A stretch of DNA of 21,376 nucleotides, taken from positions 1-21,376 of the IMG/VR virus record IMGVR_UViG_3300009506_000206, one strand, 5' to 3'. Below are positions 13,368-21,295 of the stretch, piece by piece; within the stretch, counting starts at the first letter, position 1; each line of letters begins with the position of its first letter. This DNA is from a virus. Under the pieces are notes generated by a model. The model was not told the DNA's origin, made no database searches, and saw only the letters and a list, made by a program, of their open reading frames with translations. Position numbers and translations under genes: made by a program.

Positions 13368-13738
13368 TATGCAAACTCCGTAGTAAACTCACTTGAAAAT
13401 GCATGTTCAGATATAGCTACATTAAAAGTTTCAACACAACCAAGCAGCATCTGTTTATCCATTTCATCAACATTTAATACATAGCGTATATCAAAAACCC
13501 GGCTACCATATTCTATCCGCATTTTCGATACTATATCGGGATAATATCGAATAGCAATAACAAGCGATAATTCTTCTACAATTTGTTGTGAGCTAAAATA
13601 CTCCCTGCCAAACTTAGGATTAATTTCTGCCCAAAGTGCTTTAAATGTAGACCATGATTCCTGCAAGGCACCGCTGGCACTTTGAGTTTCGGTAACCCGT
13701 TTAATGTAAATCCTATTTCGTAGCTTACCCGCACGCAT
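13367..13738 (-). CDS. Head closure protein (phage head-tail adaptor family)
   Basis: From ATG 13738 the protein has 123 residues and the adaptor pattern GKLRNRIYIKRVTE, then SASGALQESWSTFKALWAEINPKFGREYF, and a final RYVLNVDEMDKQMLLGCVE. Members such as SPP1 gp16-like proteins close the portal-connector channel and form the tail docking surface. I chose ATG 13738, which overlaps the upstream stop as TAATG, rather than GTG 13744 inside the upstream gene. Confidence 0.88.
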   Translation of the reverse strand: MRAGKLRNRIYIKRVTETQSASGALQESWSTFKALWAEINPKFGREYFSSQQIVEELSLVIAIRYYPDIVSKMRIEYGSRVFDIRYVLNVDEMDKQMLLGCVETFNVAISEHAFSSEFTTEFA

Positions 13739-14310
13739 TACCACCGCACCAATCTGTAAGGGGCAAGCAATGCCTCATAGCCCATGGGCAAATGAGTTAT
13801 CTTCAATGGGGTAGATGCTTCCCGGTTTTCATACAAATGCCCAATCAATAGAAACATAGCCGATCGAATTGCAGCGGGCACATTGGTTGACGCATCGCCA
13901 TAGCCTGTAATGAATTCAATTTTTACAGCATTTTGAATTAAGCGAGTAATAGGCCAAATTTGCGAGTAAGCCCGAAAAATAGTTGCTGGCTTACGATTCA
14001 CATCCAGATCATAAATAGAGGTTGCAACAGTCTGCTCAGTACCATTCCCATCAATATATGTGATAGCAGTTACTGATTGCACCGGGTTTTTCAACAATTC
14101 AATAGTGCAAGGAAAACCAAAATCATGATATTGATACCATGTTTGGGAAATCAAACATTTTTGCAAATAAGTTTCAGTATGCTCACGGGCAGCCGTAATC
14201 AAGGCACTGATTAACGTATCATCATTGCTTATATCAACACGTAAATGATTTTTAGCCTCAGTTAAGCTAATCGGTTCAACTGATGGTGCTGTTTTTAATT
14301 CAAGCCCCAT
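13738..14310 (-). CDS. Head-tail connector protein (phiE125 gp8 / HK97 gp6-like)
   Basis: The 190-residue protein opens LELKTAPSVEPISLTEAKNHLRVD, then DDTLISALITAAREHTETYLQKCLI, the clear signature of gp6-like connectors (phiE125 gp8 family, TIGR02215). The middle has KNPVQSVTAITYIDGNGTEQ, and the C-terminus VPAAIRSAMFLLIGHLYENRE. These proteins form a ring under the portal. It is separated by only three bases from the small upstream gene and shares a TAATG junction with the head closure gene. Confidence 0.92.
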   Translation of the reverse strand: MGLELKTAPSVEPISLTEAKNHLRVDISNDDTLISALITAAREHTETYLQKCLISQTWYQYHDFGFPCTIELLKNPVQSVTAITYIDGNGTEQTVATSIYDLDVNRKPATIFRAYSQIWPITRLIQNAVKIEFITGYGDASTNVPAAIRSAMFLLIGHLYENREASTPLKITHLPMGYEALLAPYRLVRW

Positions 14311-14313
14311 GAT

Positions 14314-14508
14314 TTATGCCTTTGCACTTTTCTTCTTTGACGCTGCCTTGGGGGCGGTGCCTTTGACAACCTCAGCAACACCCCGACGCAACCAACGATC
14401 ACGGGATGCTTCATTATCAACCGTGATGATTTCACCTGCTTTAATTACAGTACCAGTTTCATCCTTAATACTGTAATCTTTTAAAAATCTTAAATTATAG
14501 GTTGTCAT
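14314..14508 (-). CDS. Small basic protein following the capsid block (64 aa)
   Basis: The 64-residue protein starts MTTYNLRFLKDYSIKDE, contains KAGEIITVDNEASRDRWLRRGVAEVV, a small beta/helix module seen in short phage head-region proteins, and ends in a basic AAPK/KKK-type tail (KAASKKKSAKA). It is the first gene after the internal terminator at 14526-14561, so its expression depends on read-through or processing. The function is unknown. A head-assembly or DNA-contact role is possible from the basic tail but not shown. Confidence 0.7.
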   Translation of the reverse strand: MTTYNLRFLKDYSIKDETGTVIKAGEIITVDNEASRDRWLRRGVAEVVKGTAPKAASKKKSAKA

Positions 14509-14525
14509 TGCCTATACCTCTTTAT

Positions 14526-14561
14526 AAAAACAGGGGGTGACAAGATAGCCACCCCCTGTTT
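14526..14561 (-). terminator. Rho-independent terminator inside the late operon
   Basis: Read leftward, a perfect 12-bp stem (14561-14550 with 14539-14528, core CAGGGGGTG/CACCCCCTG) with a 10-base loop is followed by an unbroken T-run (14530-14526, partly in the stem). It lies 23 bases after the stop of the decoration-like gene and 18 bases before the next start. On the + strand the arm is followed by only TTTA, so it mainly acts on the late operon. It would lower expression downstream of the capsid genes. Confidence 0.88.
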
Positions 14562-14583
14562 ACTTCAAGTGGCTTGCGATAAT

Positions 14584-15042
14584 TTAGACAGTTACAATTT
14601 CAGCAACTGATGATGCATCACTATCGCTTGCAACACCTGTGCGAGCATTCATACCAAACAGCACTGCACCAGCATCACTGGTTGCAATGCCAATGGTCAT
14701 GCTGACCCGGACATACTCAAAACCATTTTGAATATCCAGATCATCCGCACGGAAGTTAATAACAGCCTGTTTGTCGGAATCATCCGTACCAGCTTGAGTA
14801 AGCTGAGTAATATCAGAACCCGTCAAATCCTTGGCACCGGTACCACCGCTATCAGATGCCTGCTCAATTTTAGCATCCAGTGTGGCACTGGCACCCAAGG
14901 TACCTGCCTGAATAATTGCCATCAGTTGCTGAAAGTCTGATGCTTTAACCCATCCGGTAGTTACCGTGGATGCAGCATAAGCATCAGGATCAATCACGCC
15001 AACAACAGCAGCAATTTCACTACCAATCGCATTCAAGTTCAT
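14584..15042 (-). CDS. Probable capsid decoration/stabilisation protein
   Basis: The 152-residue protein lies directly after the major capsid gene, starts MNLNAIGSEIAAVVGVID, and is beta-rich with small residues. It shows TGWVKASDFQQLMAIIQAGTL, ATLDAKIEQASDSGGTGAKDL, then FEYVRVSMTIGIATSDAGAV. I recall this pattern in small structural proteins next to HK97-fold capsid genes. AGAGGA eight bases upstream of the ATG is a strong ribosome site, and the gene ends just before a terminator. It therefore shares the highest-output segment with the capsid gene, as expected for a decoration protein. The decoration role is inferred. Confidence 0.65.
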   Translation of the reverse strand: MNLNAIGSEIAAVVGVIDPDAYAASTVTTGWVKASDFQQLMAIIQAGTLGASATLDAKIEQASDSGGTGAKDLTGSDITQLTQAGTDDSDKQAVINFRADDLDIQNGFEYVRVSMTIGIATSDAGAVLFGMNARTGVASDSDASSVAEIVTV

Positions 15043-15072
15043 GTGAATATCCTCTTGTTAAACCGCTGTTGA

Positions 15073-16353
15073 TTAAGCCCGTTCAGCCAATGATACCATG
15101 CCGCTGCGAGTAGCAGTACTATTCGGCGGGGTAATAGCAGCAGACAGAACCGGCTGACCATCAACACGGAAAATAGCACGAAATGCCATAGCATCAGAAT
15201 CGAAGTAAAGATGCATACTGGTTGCAGTTTCAATGCCACCGGCTTTGGTCAAGGTACGATACTTGGAGAAATCAACAAAGTTGATATCATTTGCATTACC
15301 AACAGTCTGACAAGTATCAGACATGATGATCGGGCGACCAAGCAAAGAACCCCCCGGAGTCCCCTTGAAGGAACCATTATCAATCCAAATCGGCTGGTTA
15401 CCAATAGACATAAGTGGCAATTGCGGGAATACATCAGGATTGATGACCCAGACAGATCGACCCGGATTCAGCGCACGTGCAAACATTTTCACCACATTGT
15501 TTGCATTGACAGTATCGGCAGTTTGCGAAGTTTCTTTTGCAACTGAAACTTCAGAGTTATGACCGACCAGACCCAGCGGCTTGCCAGCGCCATCACCGTT
15601 CATGATCGCATCATTGGTTTTATACCGGATGCTTTCAGCAGTTTTCTTGGCAAGATAAGATGACAGGCCCGTGGTATCAGCCATCAATTCTTCAGTTACC
15701 GGTACCAGTGCAAAGAGTTTTTTCAGCCGCATGGTATTCGGCTTGATCTTTGGTTTGGTTTGGTTAGCCTGTGATGCTTCGCTTTCCCAGTATGCGCGAA
15801 TACCATCCGTGCCCCATGGGGTAGTTTCATCACTGGGGAAAGTCATGCTATTACCACCGACATTCATATTATCAGTCAGCGGCAAAAAGGCATTTTCTTC
15901 CAGTGACAGGCCCCAAATTTCACGAGAATATTCAGGCGGCACAAGGAAACCACCATCAGCACCCACACTTTCATTACCATAGGTAGTAGGTGCGGCAGCA
16001 CCGATAAGCAAACGCTGATCAACGCCATTCCCAACACCGGCACCGATAACGGCCATGGCAAAATCACCATAGGAGTCAAAGCCACGGCGATCATCATACG
16101 CGCGACGATCTTCGCCACCAGTAATAATGGCATCATCAGCTACTTCCAGTGCAACACTGGTATCAGCTTCAAAAGCCACCAATTCTTTTTCGCGGTCGAT
16201 CTGTGCCGTCAATGACTGGACACCGGCAATCATTGCATCGTACTTGGCTTGATCAGCTTCACTGAAATCACCCTCAGCATTATCAAGCATGGCACGTGCA
16301 TCTGCTACCGCCTTCTTTCGATCTTCCAGCAGTTTTGCAAGTTTCTTATTCAT
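15073..16353 (-). CDS. HK97-fold major capsid protein
   Basis: From ATG 16353 the protein has 426 residues. Residues 1 to about 115 are a helical, charged scaffold-like delta domain (KKLAKLLEDRKKAVADARAML). The mature capsid fold follows, announced by SVGADGGFLVPPEYSREIW (129-147), with MRLKKLFALVPVTEELMADT, a hallmark of the HK97 capsid family. GAGGGA before ATG 16353 supports this start over TTG 16371. The adjacent S49 protease probably removes the delta domain after assembly. A likely cut lies between about 85 and 130. I did not confirm the crosslinking residues of HK97 itself. Confidence 0.95.
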   Translation of the reverse strand: MNKKLAKLLEDRKKAVADARAMLDNAEGDFSEADQAKYDAMIAGVQSLTAQIDREKELVAFEADTSVALEVADDAIITGGEDRRAYDDRRGFDSYGDFAMAVIGAGVGNGVDQRLLIGAAAPTTYGNESVGADGGFLVPPEYSREIWGLSLEENAFLPLTDNMNVGGNSMTFPSDETTPWGTDGIRAYWESEASQANQTKPKIKPNTMRLKKLFALVPVTEELMADTTGLSSYLAKKTAESIRYKTNDAIMNGDGAGKPLGLVGHNSEVSVAKETSQTADTVNANNVVKMFARALNPGRSVWVINPDVFPQLPLMSIGNQPIWIDNGSFKGTPGGSLLGRPIIMSDTCQTVGNANDINFVDFSKYRTLTKAGGIETATSMHLYFDSDAMAFRAIFRVDGQPVLSAAITPPNSTATRSGMVSLAERA

Positions 16354-16454
16354 CGTAAATCCCTCATTCAAGGTTTTTAATCACTTTTATTGCCATGCAA
16401 TCAACTGATCACAATCCTATTCAACGGAACAGGTACCGGCTTGGCAAGCCAGAT

Positions 16455-17360
16455 TCATTCATACAAAGCTAAAAGATTCGCATTGCTTTGTTTACTACGC
16501 TGACCACGTTTGGTAGCCAAGCGTGAAATCACACTATCAATCGTTTCCACACCATCAGCCATACCCTGTGCAACTGCTTCCTTTGCACCCAGCACGCGGC
16601 CTTGACCAAATCCACTACGCACAGCTTCCGGGGTAGCATTACGATTTTTAGCAACCGCTTTAACGAAGGCATTATAATATTCATCAACACGGCTTTGAAT
16701 AAAATCTTGTGCATCCTTTGATAAAGGCTCAAATGGGTTTGCTTCAACCTTATATTTCCCGGCACTGATTAACGTGGTTTTTACACCCAGCATTTCAGCC
16801 TGTTGGGAAACATCAACATGTGCGGTGAGTACACCAATACTACCAGCTTCTCCGCCCGGCGTAATATAGAATTCTTCAGCAGCAGAAGCTATCCAATAAG
16901 CAGCAGATGCAGCAAGACTATTTGCCACCGCCACAACTTTTTTCTGATTAGATGCTGATCGGATAACATCTGCCAGTTCCTGAATACCATAGACACTGCC
17001 ACCGGGGGAATCAATATTGAGCACAATGGCACCAATGGAAGGATCAGCAGCAGCCTGCTGAATTTCCTTGGCAATCTTATCAGCAGACATACCACCACTA
17101 ATTTCTTCCAGCATGCTAACACGTTGACTAATTACCCCCATAATAGGAATAACGGCCACCGCACCCGGCTGAGAGGCATAATCCCCGGCAGCCGCTTCAT
17201 AGCGTGCCTGTGTGGCACCGATGCGTTGCTGTATTTCTTCGGTAGTGAAGTGCATACCTTGTGCAGCGTAGCCTAGCACCTCTGACATAATCGCCAATTT
17301 TTCCGGCATGATTGCCCATGGCGTATTGTTGAATTCATTTATCACATGTGAATATTTCAT
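16455..17360 (-). CDS. Capsid maturation protease, S49 (SppA/ClpP-like) family
   Basis: From ATG 17360 the protein has 301 residues. It shows AVIPIMGVIS, then IVLNIDSPGGSV (oxyanion region), ANSLAASAAYWIASA with catalytic Ser152, and SAGKYKVEANPFEPLS with Lys204. The 52-residue step between them equals that of B. subtilis SppA (Ser147, Lys199). S49 proteases beside capsid genes act as prohead proteases, cutting the capsid delta domain. Another conserved piece is FGQGRVLGAKEAVAQGMADG. There is no signal peptide, unlike cellular SppA. GGAG seven bases before ATG 17360 supports the start over TTG 17378 inside the portal gene. Confidence 0.93.
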   Translation of the reverse strand: MKYSHVINEFNNTPWAIMPEKLAIMSEVLGYAAQGMHFTTEEIQQRIGATQARYEAAAGDYASQPGAVAVIPIMGVISQRVSMLEEISGGMSADKIAKEIQQAAADPSIGAIVLNIDSPGGSVYGIQELADVIRSASNQKKVVAVANSLAASAAYWIASAAEEFYITPGGEAGSIGVLTAHVDVSQQAEMLGVKTTLISAGKYKVEANPFEPLSKDAQDFIQSRVDEYYNAFVKAVAKNRNATPEAVRSGFGQGRVLGAKEAVAQGMADGVETIDSVISRLATKRGQRSKQSNANLLALYE

Positions 17361-17364
17361 AACA

Positions 17365-18954
17365 TTACTCCATAGCAATCATTTCAGTCGCTTTTGATTG
17401 TTCCCAGTTATTCAGCAAATCCATTACTGCTGCAACACCTGCAATTTCAGATGCTACAGCATGTTTTATAGCAAAGCGGCTATTCTCAAGATAATTTTGG
17501 GCATTTTTTTCAGAACATGCAAGCGCGGCAATGACTAAATCAACATGCTTATCATCATATAAGCTATCAATAGCATTCAACATAGTAGCCTTGGCATCTT
17601 CCACCGACATGCTGATAGCTTGCCTGTATGCTTTGCGCAAGCATAGCAATTCTTTATTCACAACCCTTTGTGCTGCATTCATCATAACTGCACGCATTCT
17701 GCCATCTTCATTAGGAAGTGTAGCAGCTTCTCCCTCTTGATTCTCTAATGGATCAACTTTTTCTTCCCCGGCACCTTCACCTTCTGTGGTATCGGCTGTC
17801 ATGTTCATTTGTTGTAGTGGTTTATCCAAACCGGGCAATGGATTTAAGTCTTCCCATGCGCGTACCTCATTACGAGTAAACCAACCATTAACAACGCCTT
17901 CCTTATAAAAAGCAGAGCGTGCTTGTGAATCACCGCGTAATAAACCCAATACCTGAAATTTAGCAAATATGCCTTCATCTTCCAGCAACATATCACGGGC
18001 TATGGCCTGTTCCCATCGAACTAACCACGGCATCATTGTATCCGTAACAAACTCTAAAGATTGTTGCTCAATATTACTAAAAGTTGCTTTATCCAGAATA
18101 CCAACTTTATGTGGGGGCACACGAAAGATGCGACACAAATCTTCATCGGAATATTTGCGAGACTCAATAAACTGGGAATCCTTATTTGTTAAACCTATTT
18201 CATGATACTTCATACCATTTTCAAGCACACCAACCCGATGCTGATTGGCACCGCCATGCATAGCTTCCCAGTCATTACGAAATTTGCGTTTAGCTTCTAA
18301 ATCTTCAAACGCCCCTTCATATTCCAGCCAGCCGCCCGGCTGTGCATTATTCTTAAAAAATCGCCCGGCAAAATTTTGTAAGGCCAAACCATTCCCAACA
18401 GCGTCCATTTCCATTTCAATTGGATTCATACCTGTATAGCCATTACTGCCCATCCCTTTAAGATGAAACATGGCGCCAGCATTGATAAACCTCTTGTGAC
18501 CAAGGAAAGGATCATCATAGGCATAGCGTAAAGTGCGCTCATTTACCAATTCAGGTTTAACGCGATCAGGATGCAGGGGAATTAATTCACTAACATAACC
18601 GCTTTTAAAAAATATTTCTGCATAGGCATTACCACGCATGGTGGCATGGCCCTGCATCATTTCCCGAAACTCAATGGCTGTCTGCCAGCGATTAGGACGA
18701 AGATGCAACAAGTTATACATCGGATGTTTAAAAGCCAAATCCCGGCCACCATCTTGCCGGGATTTATAAAGATGTAATGGGAGTTGCCCAACTGTTTCGG
18801 CTATAACTTTATTACAAGCAAAGATAACAGTTAGTTGCTGTGCTAATTCGGGGGAAACTTGTACGCCTGATGCAGAAAGCATACCAATTGGCTTATACCA
18901 AAAATCATCAATTTCAGAACGCCCGACTGCGCCGGTTTCTTGCATCAGGAACAT
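17365..18954 (-). CDS. Portal protein, HK97 family, with long C-terminal extension
   Basis: The 529-residue protein forms the dodecameric DNA gate at the capsid vertex. Signatures include NKVIAETVGQLPLHLYKSR, HPMYNLLHLRPNRWQTAIEF and GVLENGMKYHEIGLTNKDSQF. The best is DKATFSNIEQQSLEFVTDTM followed by MPWLVRWEQAIARDMLL. The core ends near residue 385. A further segment of about 145 residues is acidic at first (EGEGAGEEKVDPLEN) and then helical; it is absent from many family members of around 400 residues. The ATG directly follows the TAA of the small membrane gene. Confidence 0.95.
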   Translation of the reverse strand: MFLMQETGAVGRSEIDDFWYKPIGMLSASGVQVSPELAQQLTVIFACNKVIAETVGQLPLHLYKSRQDGGRDLAFKHPMYNLLHLRPNRWQTAIEFREMMQGHATMRGNAYAEIFFKSGYVSELIPLHPDRVKPELVNERTLRYAYDDPFLGHKRFINAGAMFHLKGMGSNGYTGMNPIEMEMDAVGNGLALQNFAGRFFKNNAQPGGWLEYEGAFEDLEAKRKFRNDWEAMHGGANQHRVGVLENGMKYHEIGLTNKDSQFIESRKYSDEDLCRIFRVPPHKVGILDKATFSNIEQQSLEFVTDTMMPWLVRWEQAIARDMLLEDEGIFAKFQVLGLLRGDSQARSAFYKEGVVNGWFTRNEVRAWEDLNPLPGLDKPLQQMNMTADTTEGEGAGEEKVDPLENQEGEAATLPNEDGRMRAVMMNAAQRVVNKELLCLRKAYRQAISMSVEDAKATMLNAIDSLYDDKHVDLVIAALACSEKNAQNYLENSRFAIKHAVASEIAGVAAVMDLLNNWEQSKATEMIAME

Positions 18955-19128
18955 TTATTGGTTTCCCCGAATTATACGCGAAGCATACAAATTCAATAGT
19001 ATTAATACACTACCAGCCGCTATAAGTCCATATTCTAGCCGAATTATTCCAAATCCAACACCAAAAAGGGCAACTCCAACCAAATTTGTTATATTGTATA
19101 CCCAAGCAAATGATATTTTTAAGCGCAT
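18955..19128 (-). CDS. 57-aa membrane protein between large terminase and portal
   Basis: ATG at 19128 lies one base after the large terminase stop, and TAA (18957-18955) directly abuts the portal ATG, so the fit is exact. The product, MRLKISFAWVYNITNLVGV..., has two hydrophobic segments (about 11-28 and 33-49) and a basic C-terminus (SRIIRGNQ). A short membrane protein in this slot is seen in other HK97-like phages (for example DUF1056-type genes). Its function is unknown; membrane anchoring of portal assembly is a speculation. Confidence 0.75.
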   Translation of the reverse strand: MRLKISFAWVYNITNLVGVALFGVGFGIIRLEYGLIAAGSVLILLNLYASRIIRGNQ

Positions 19129-19129
19129 G

Positions 19130-20818
19130 TTAAACCCCTAACAGGTTGTAATCCTTGCCAATTGTTGGCCGTTTTGTTTCTTGCGCGGCTAAGATTCTAC
19201 CGATAGCCATTAAAATTGCAACGATTCCATCTATTTTTTCTTGACTGTTCTTTTTATCTGGTTTCAAATTATGGGCTTCGTCTTCTTTTGCTACCAAATT
19301 GCTTGCCATCCATTGCAATATTGGATCATTTCCATGGTTCAATTCATGGGAAAGCACCAATCTTTCAAGTTCTTTCATAGGTGCTGTCATGGAAGCAAAG
19401 CCTTGCCCAAATGGTACCATATTGGCACCATCATCCATCAAATCATTCACAAGTTGTGAACTGTTCCAACGGTCAAAGGCAATTTCTTGAATGCGGAACT
19501 GTTTTGATAGTTCCTTAATATCACGCTTGATGTAATTATAGTCTGTAATATTACCGGGCGTAAGCGTAAGCAATCCCATTTCTGCCCACAATGCATACGG
19601 TACATGAGCTTTTTCTGTACGCTCTTTTACGGCATCTTCTGGCAAATAGTAGCGCACCATGAATTGTGTTTTGTCGCCGGGATATTTGGGCGGGAACACC
19701 AAGCCCAAAGCCGCAATATCAGATACCGTTGCAAGGTCAAGCCCCGCATAACATTCACGGCCTTTCAATTTGTTATAGTAAACCTCACCACCACATTCTT
19801 TCCATTCTTCCATATTCATCCAAAGTGTTTCGGCATTTGTCCAAATATTCAAATGCTTGCACTTAAAATTATTCATGGCAGTAGGCATTTCTTTTGCCTT
19901 CTTTGCCTTGCGTCTTAAATCTTCAAGGCTTACAGATATGCCAAGGTTAGGATTGGCCTTAGCCCATACGCTCTCATCGTCCCATTCATCACCTTCATCA
20001 ATGGTGAAGATGATGGCAAAAAAAGTATCATCATCAACCGTGCCTTCAAGTACCTTGATAGCATAGGATCGCAACTCATAACCAATACCCAGCTTATTAA
20101 ATCCTGCTGTAGTAATTGTCCACATTAACGGTTGTTCCCGTGACCCTGTTGCAGTTTCCAACACATCCCACATTTCACGGGTTTTATGCGCATGGATTTC
20201 ATCAACAAGACCATAGTGAACATTGAAACCATCAGCAGTATCGGAATCCCTGCCCAACGGTTCAAACTTACTGGATGTTGCCAGCACATGAAGATTGTTT
20301 CTAAACACACCAACATGCTTACGCAGTGCAGGTGACTTCTTAACCATACGTGCCGCTTCTTCATGCATGATCTTGGCTTGGTCACGCTTGGTAGCCGCAC
20401 TGTATATCTCTGCGCCTTCTTCGTTGTCTTTCAACAAGCCAAATAGCCCCGTGCCAGCCAGCTTGGTTGTCTTTCCATTCTTGCGTGCTACTTCTTCATA
20501 GACTGTACGGAACCGGCGCAACCCTGTCTCTTTGTTTGTCCAGCCATATACAGAAGCCTGAATAAACATCTGCCAGCCGCTTAACTCAATGACTTCCCCT
20601 GCCCATCGGCCTTTTGAATGCCTGCAAAAATGAAAGAAGTTTATTGCACGCAGTGCCTTGGCTTCATCAAAGTAGTATGGATATTTTTTGGTCTTTGCTT
20701 TCTTTAAATCATTCAAGTGCCGTTGCACAGCAAGCTTTTCCAACTTGCCAGCAACACGCTTCCCTGATAATACATCACGGCAATAACTGGCAACATCATT
20801 CAAATTTTTATGAATCAT
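19130..20818 (-). CDS. Terminase large subunit (Terminase_1/HK97 gp2-like)
   Basis: The 562-residue packaging motor has both domains. In the ATPase domain, VARKNGKTT (110-118) is the Walker A-like loop and LVDEIHAH (204-211) the Walker B with Asp206 and catalytic Glu207. The nuclease domain has three acidic positions: Asp361 in CYAGLDLATVSD, Asp449 in EIAFDRWNSSQ and Asp530 in EKIDGIVA. These belong to the RNase H-like fold that cuts concatemeric DNA. The pattern SSKFEPLGRDSDTADGFNVHYG is typical of the family. The start ATG overlaps the small terminase stop by four bases (ATGA). The protein appears intact. Confidence 0.96.
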   Translation of the reverse strand: MIHKNLNDVASYCRDVLSGKRVAGKLEKLAVQRHLNDLKKAKTKKYPYYFDEAKALRAINFFHFCRHSKGRWAGEVIELSGWQMFIQASVYGWTNKETGLRRFRTVYEEVARKNGKTTKLAGTGLFGLLKDNEEGAEIYSAATKRDQAKIMHEEAARMVKKSPALRKHVGVFRNNLHVLATSSKFEPLGRDSDTADGFNVHYGLVDEIHAHKTREMWDVLETATGSREQPLMWTITTAGFNKLGIGYELRSYAIKVLEGTVDDDTFFAIIFTIDEGDEWDDESVWAKANPNLGISVSLEDLRRKAKKAKEMPTAMNNFKCKHLNIWTNAETLWMNMEEWKECGGEVYYNKLKGRECYAGLDLATVSDIAALGLVFPPKYPGDKTQFMVRYYLPEDAVKERTEKAHVPYALWAEMGLLTLTPGNITDYNYIKRDIKELSKQFRIQEIAFDRWNSSQLVNDLMDDGANMVPFGQGFASMTAPMKELERLVLSHELNHGNDPILQWMASNLVAKEDEAHNLKPDKKNSQEKIDGIVAILMAIGRILAAQETKRPTIGKDYNLLGV

Positions 20819-21294
20819 AAATCATCAAATCCATCATCATCCTCACCCGGCGGCTTTTCGATTTTTACCCTTGTCCGGCTACTTGGTGTCATGCCAAATT
20901 CAGTCATAATTTTAAACATATTAGCCTCACATTCCTTGGCAATCTTATGATATGGGGATACTACTAGGGCACCGGAAGTGGGATGTAATTCAACCATGCC
21001 GCTGCGCGTGGCAATTTCTTTTGTGGCAATTTCCCAACGAGCAAAATTTTCACAATACATGCGTACTGCATCGGTATCAGCCATAGTAAACACTTTCATA
21101 TTTACCAATATTTTTATTACACGTGGCCATGCTTTCCGCGCTTCTTTAGTCATGCCAGCAGGCGGCTTTGCATTTGCTTTTAATTTAGGTGGTTTCGGCT
21201 CATCTGTTGGCAATTTTCTTTTACCCGGATTACCCCCCACAACTTTCAAAGCTGTGGGTTTTGGTTTCCTACCTGATCTACTAGTTCCTGCCAT
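20815..21294 (-). CDS. Terminase small subunit (P27 family)
   Basis: From ATG 21294 the protein has 159 residues. MAGTSRSGRKPKPTALKVVGG and GNPGKRKLP are typical P27-family N-termini. KAWPRVIKILVNMKVFTMAD and YCENFARWEIATKEI form the middle helices, and MTPSSRTRVKI the end. It recognises phage DNA and hands it to the large subunit. I chose ATG 21294 because AGGTGA lies six bases upstream. The GTG at 21303 is inside that ribosome site and within the previous gene. The C-terminal tail is acidic (GEDDDGFDDL). Confidence 0.92.
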   Translation of the reverse strand: MAGTSRSGRKPKPTALKVVGGNPGKRKLPTDEPKPPKLKANAKPPAGMTKEARKAWPRVIKILVNMKVFTMADTDAVRMYCENFARWEIATKEIATRSGMVELHPTSGALVVSPYHKIAKECEANMFKIMTEFGMTPSSRTRVKIEKPPGEDDDGFDDL

Positions 21295-21295
21295 T

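Noticed and set aside
16430-16445. Small hairpin GGCTT/AAGCC as a terminator after the protease gene
   Set aside because: The stem is only 5 bp with a 3-base loop and no T-run, so it should not stop transcription.
20125-20400. Alternative minus-strand frame within the large terminase
   Set aside because: It lies wholly inside the terminase ATPase domain in another frame; its Met- and Cys-rich composition is typical of an out-of-frame reading.
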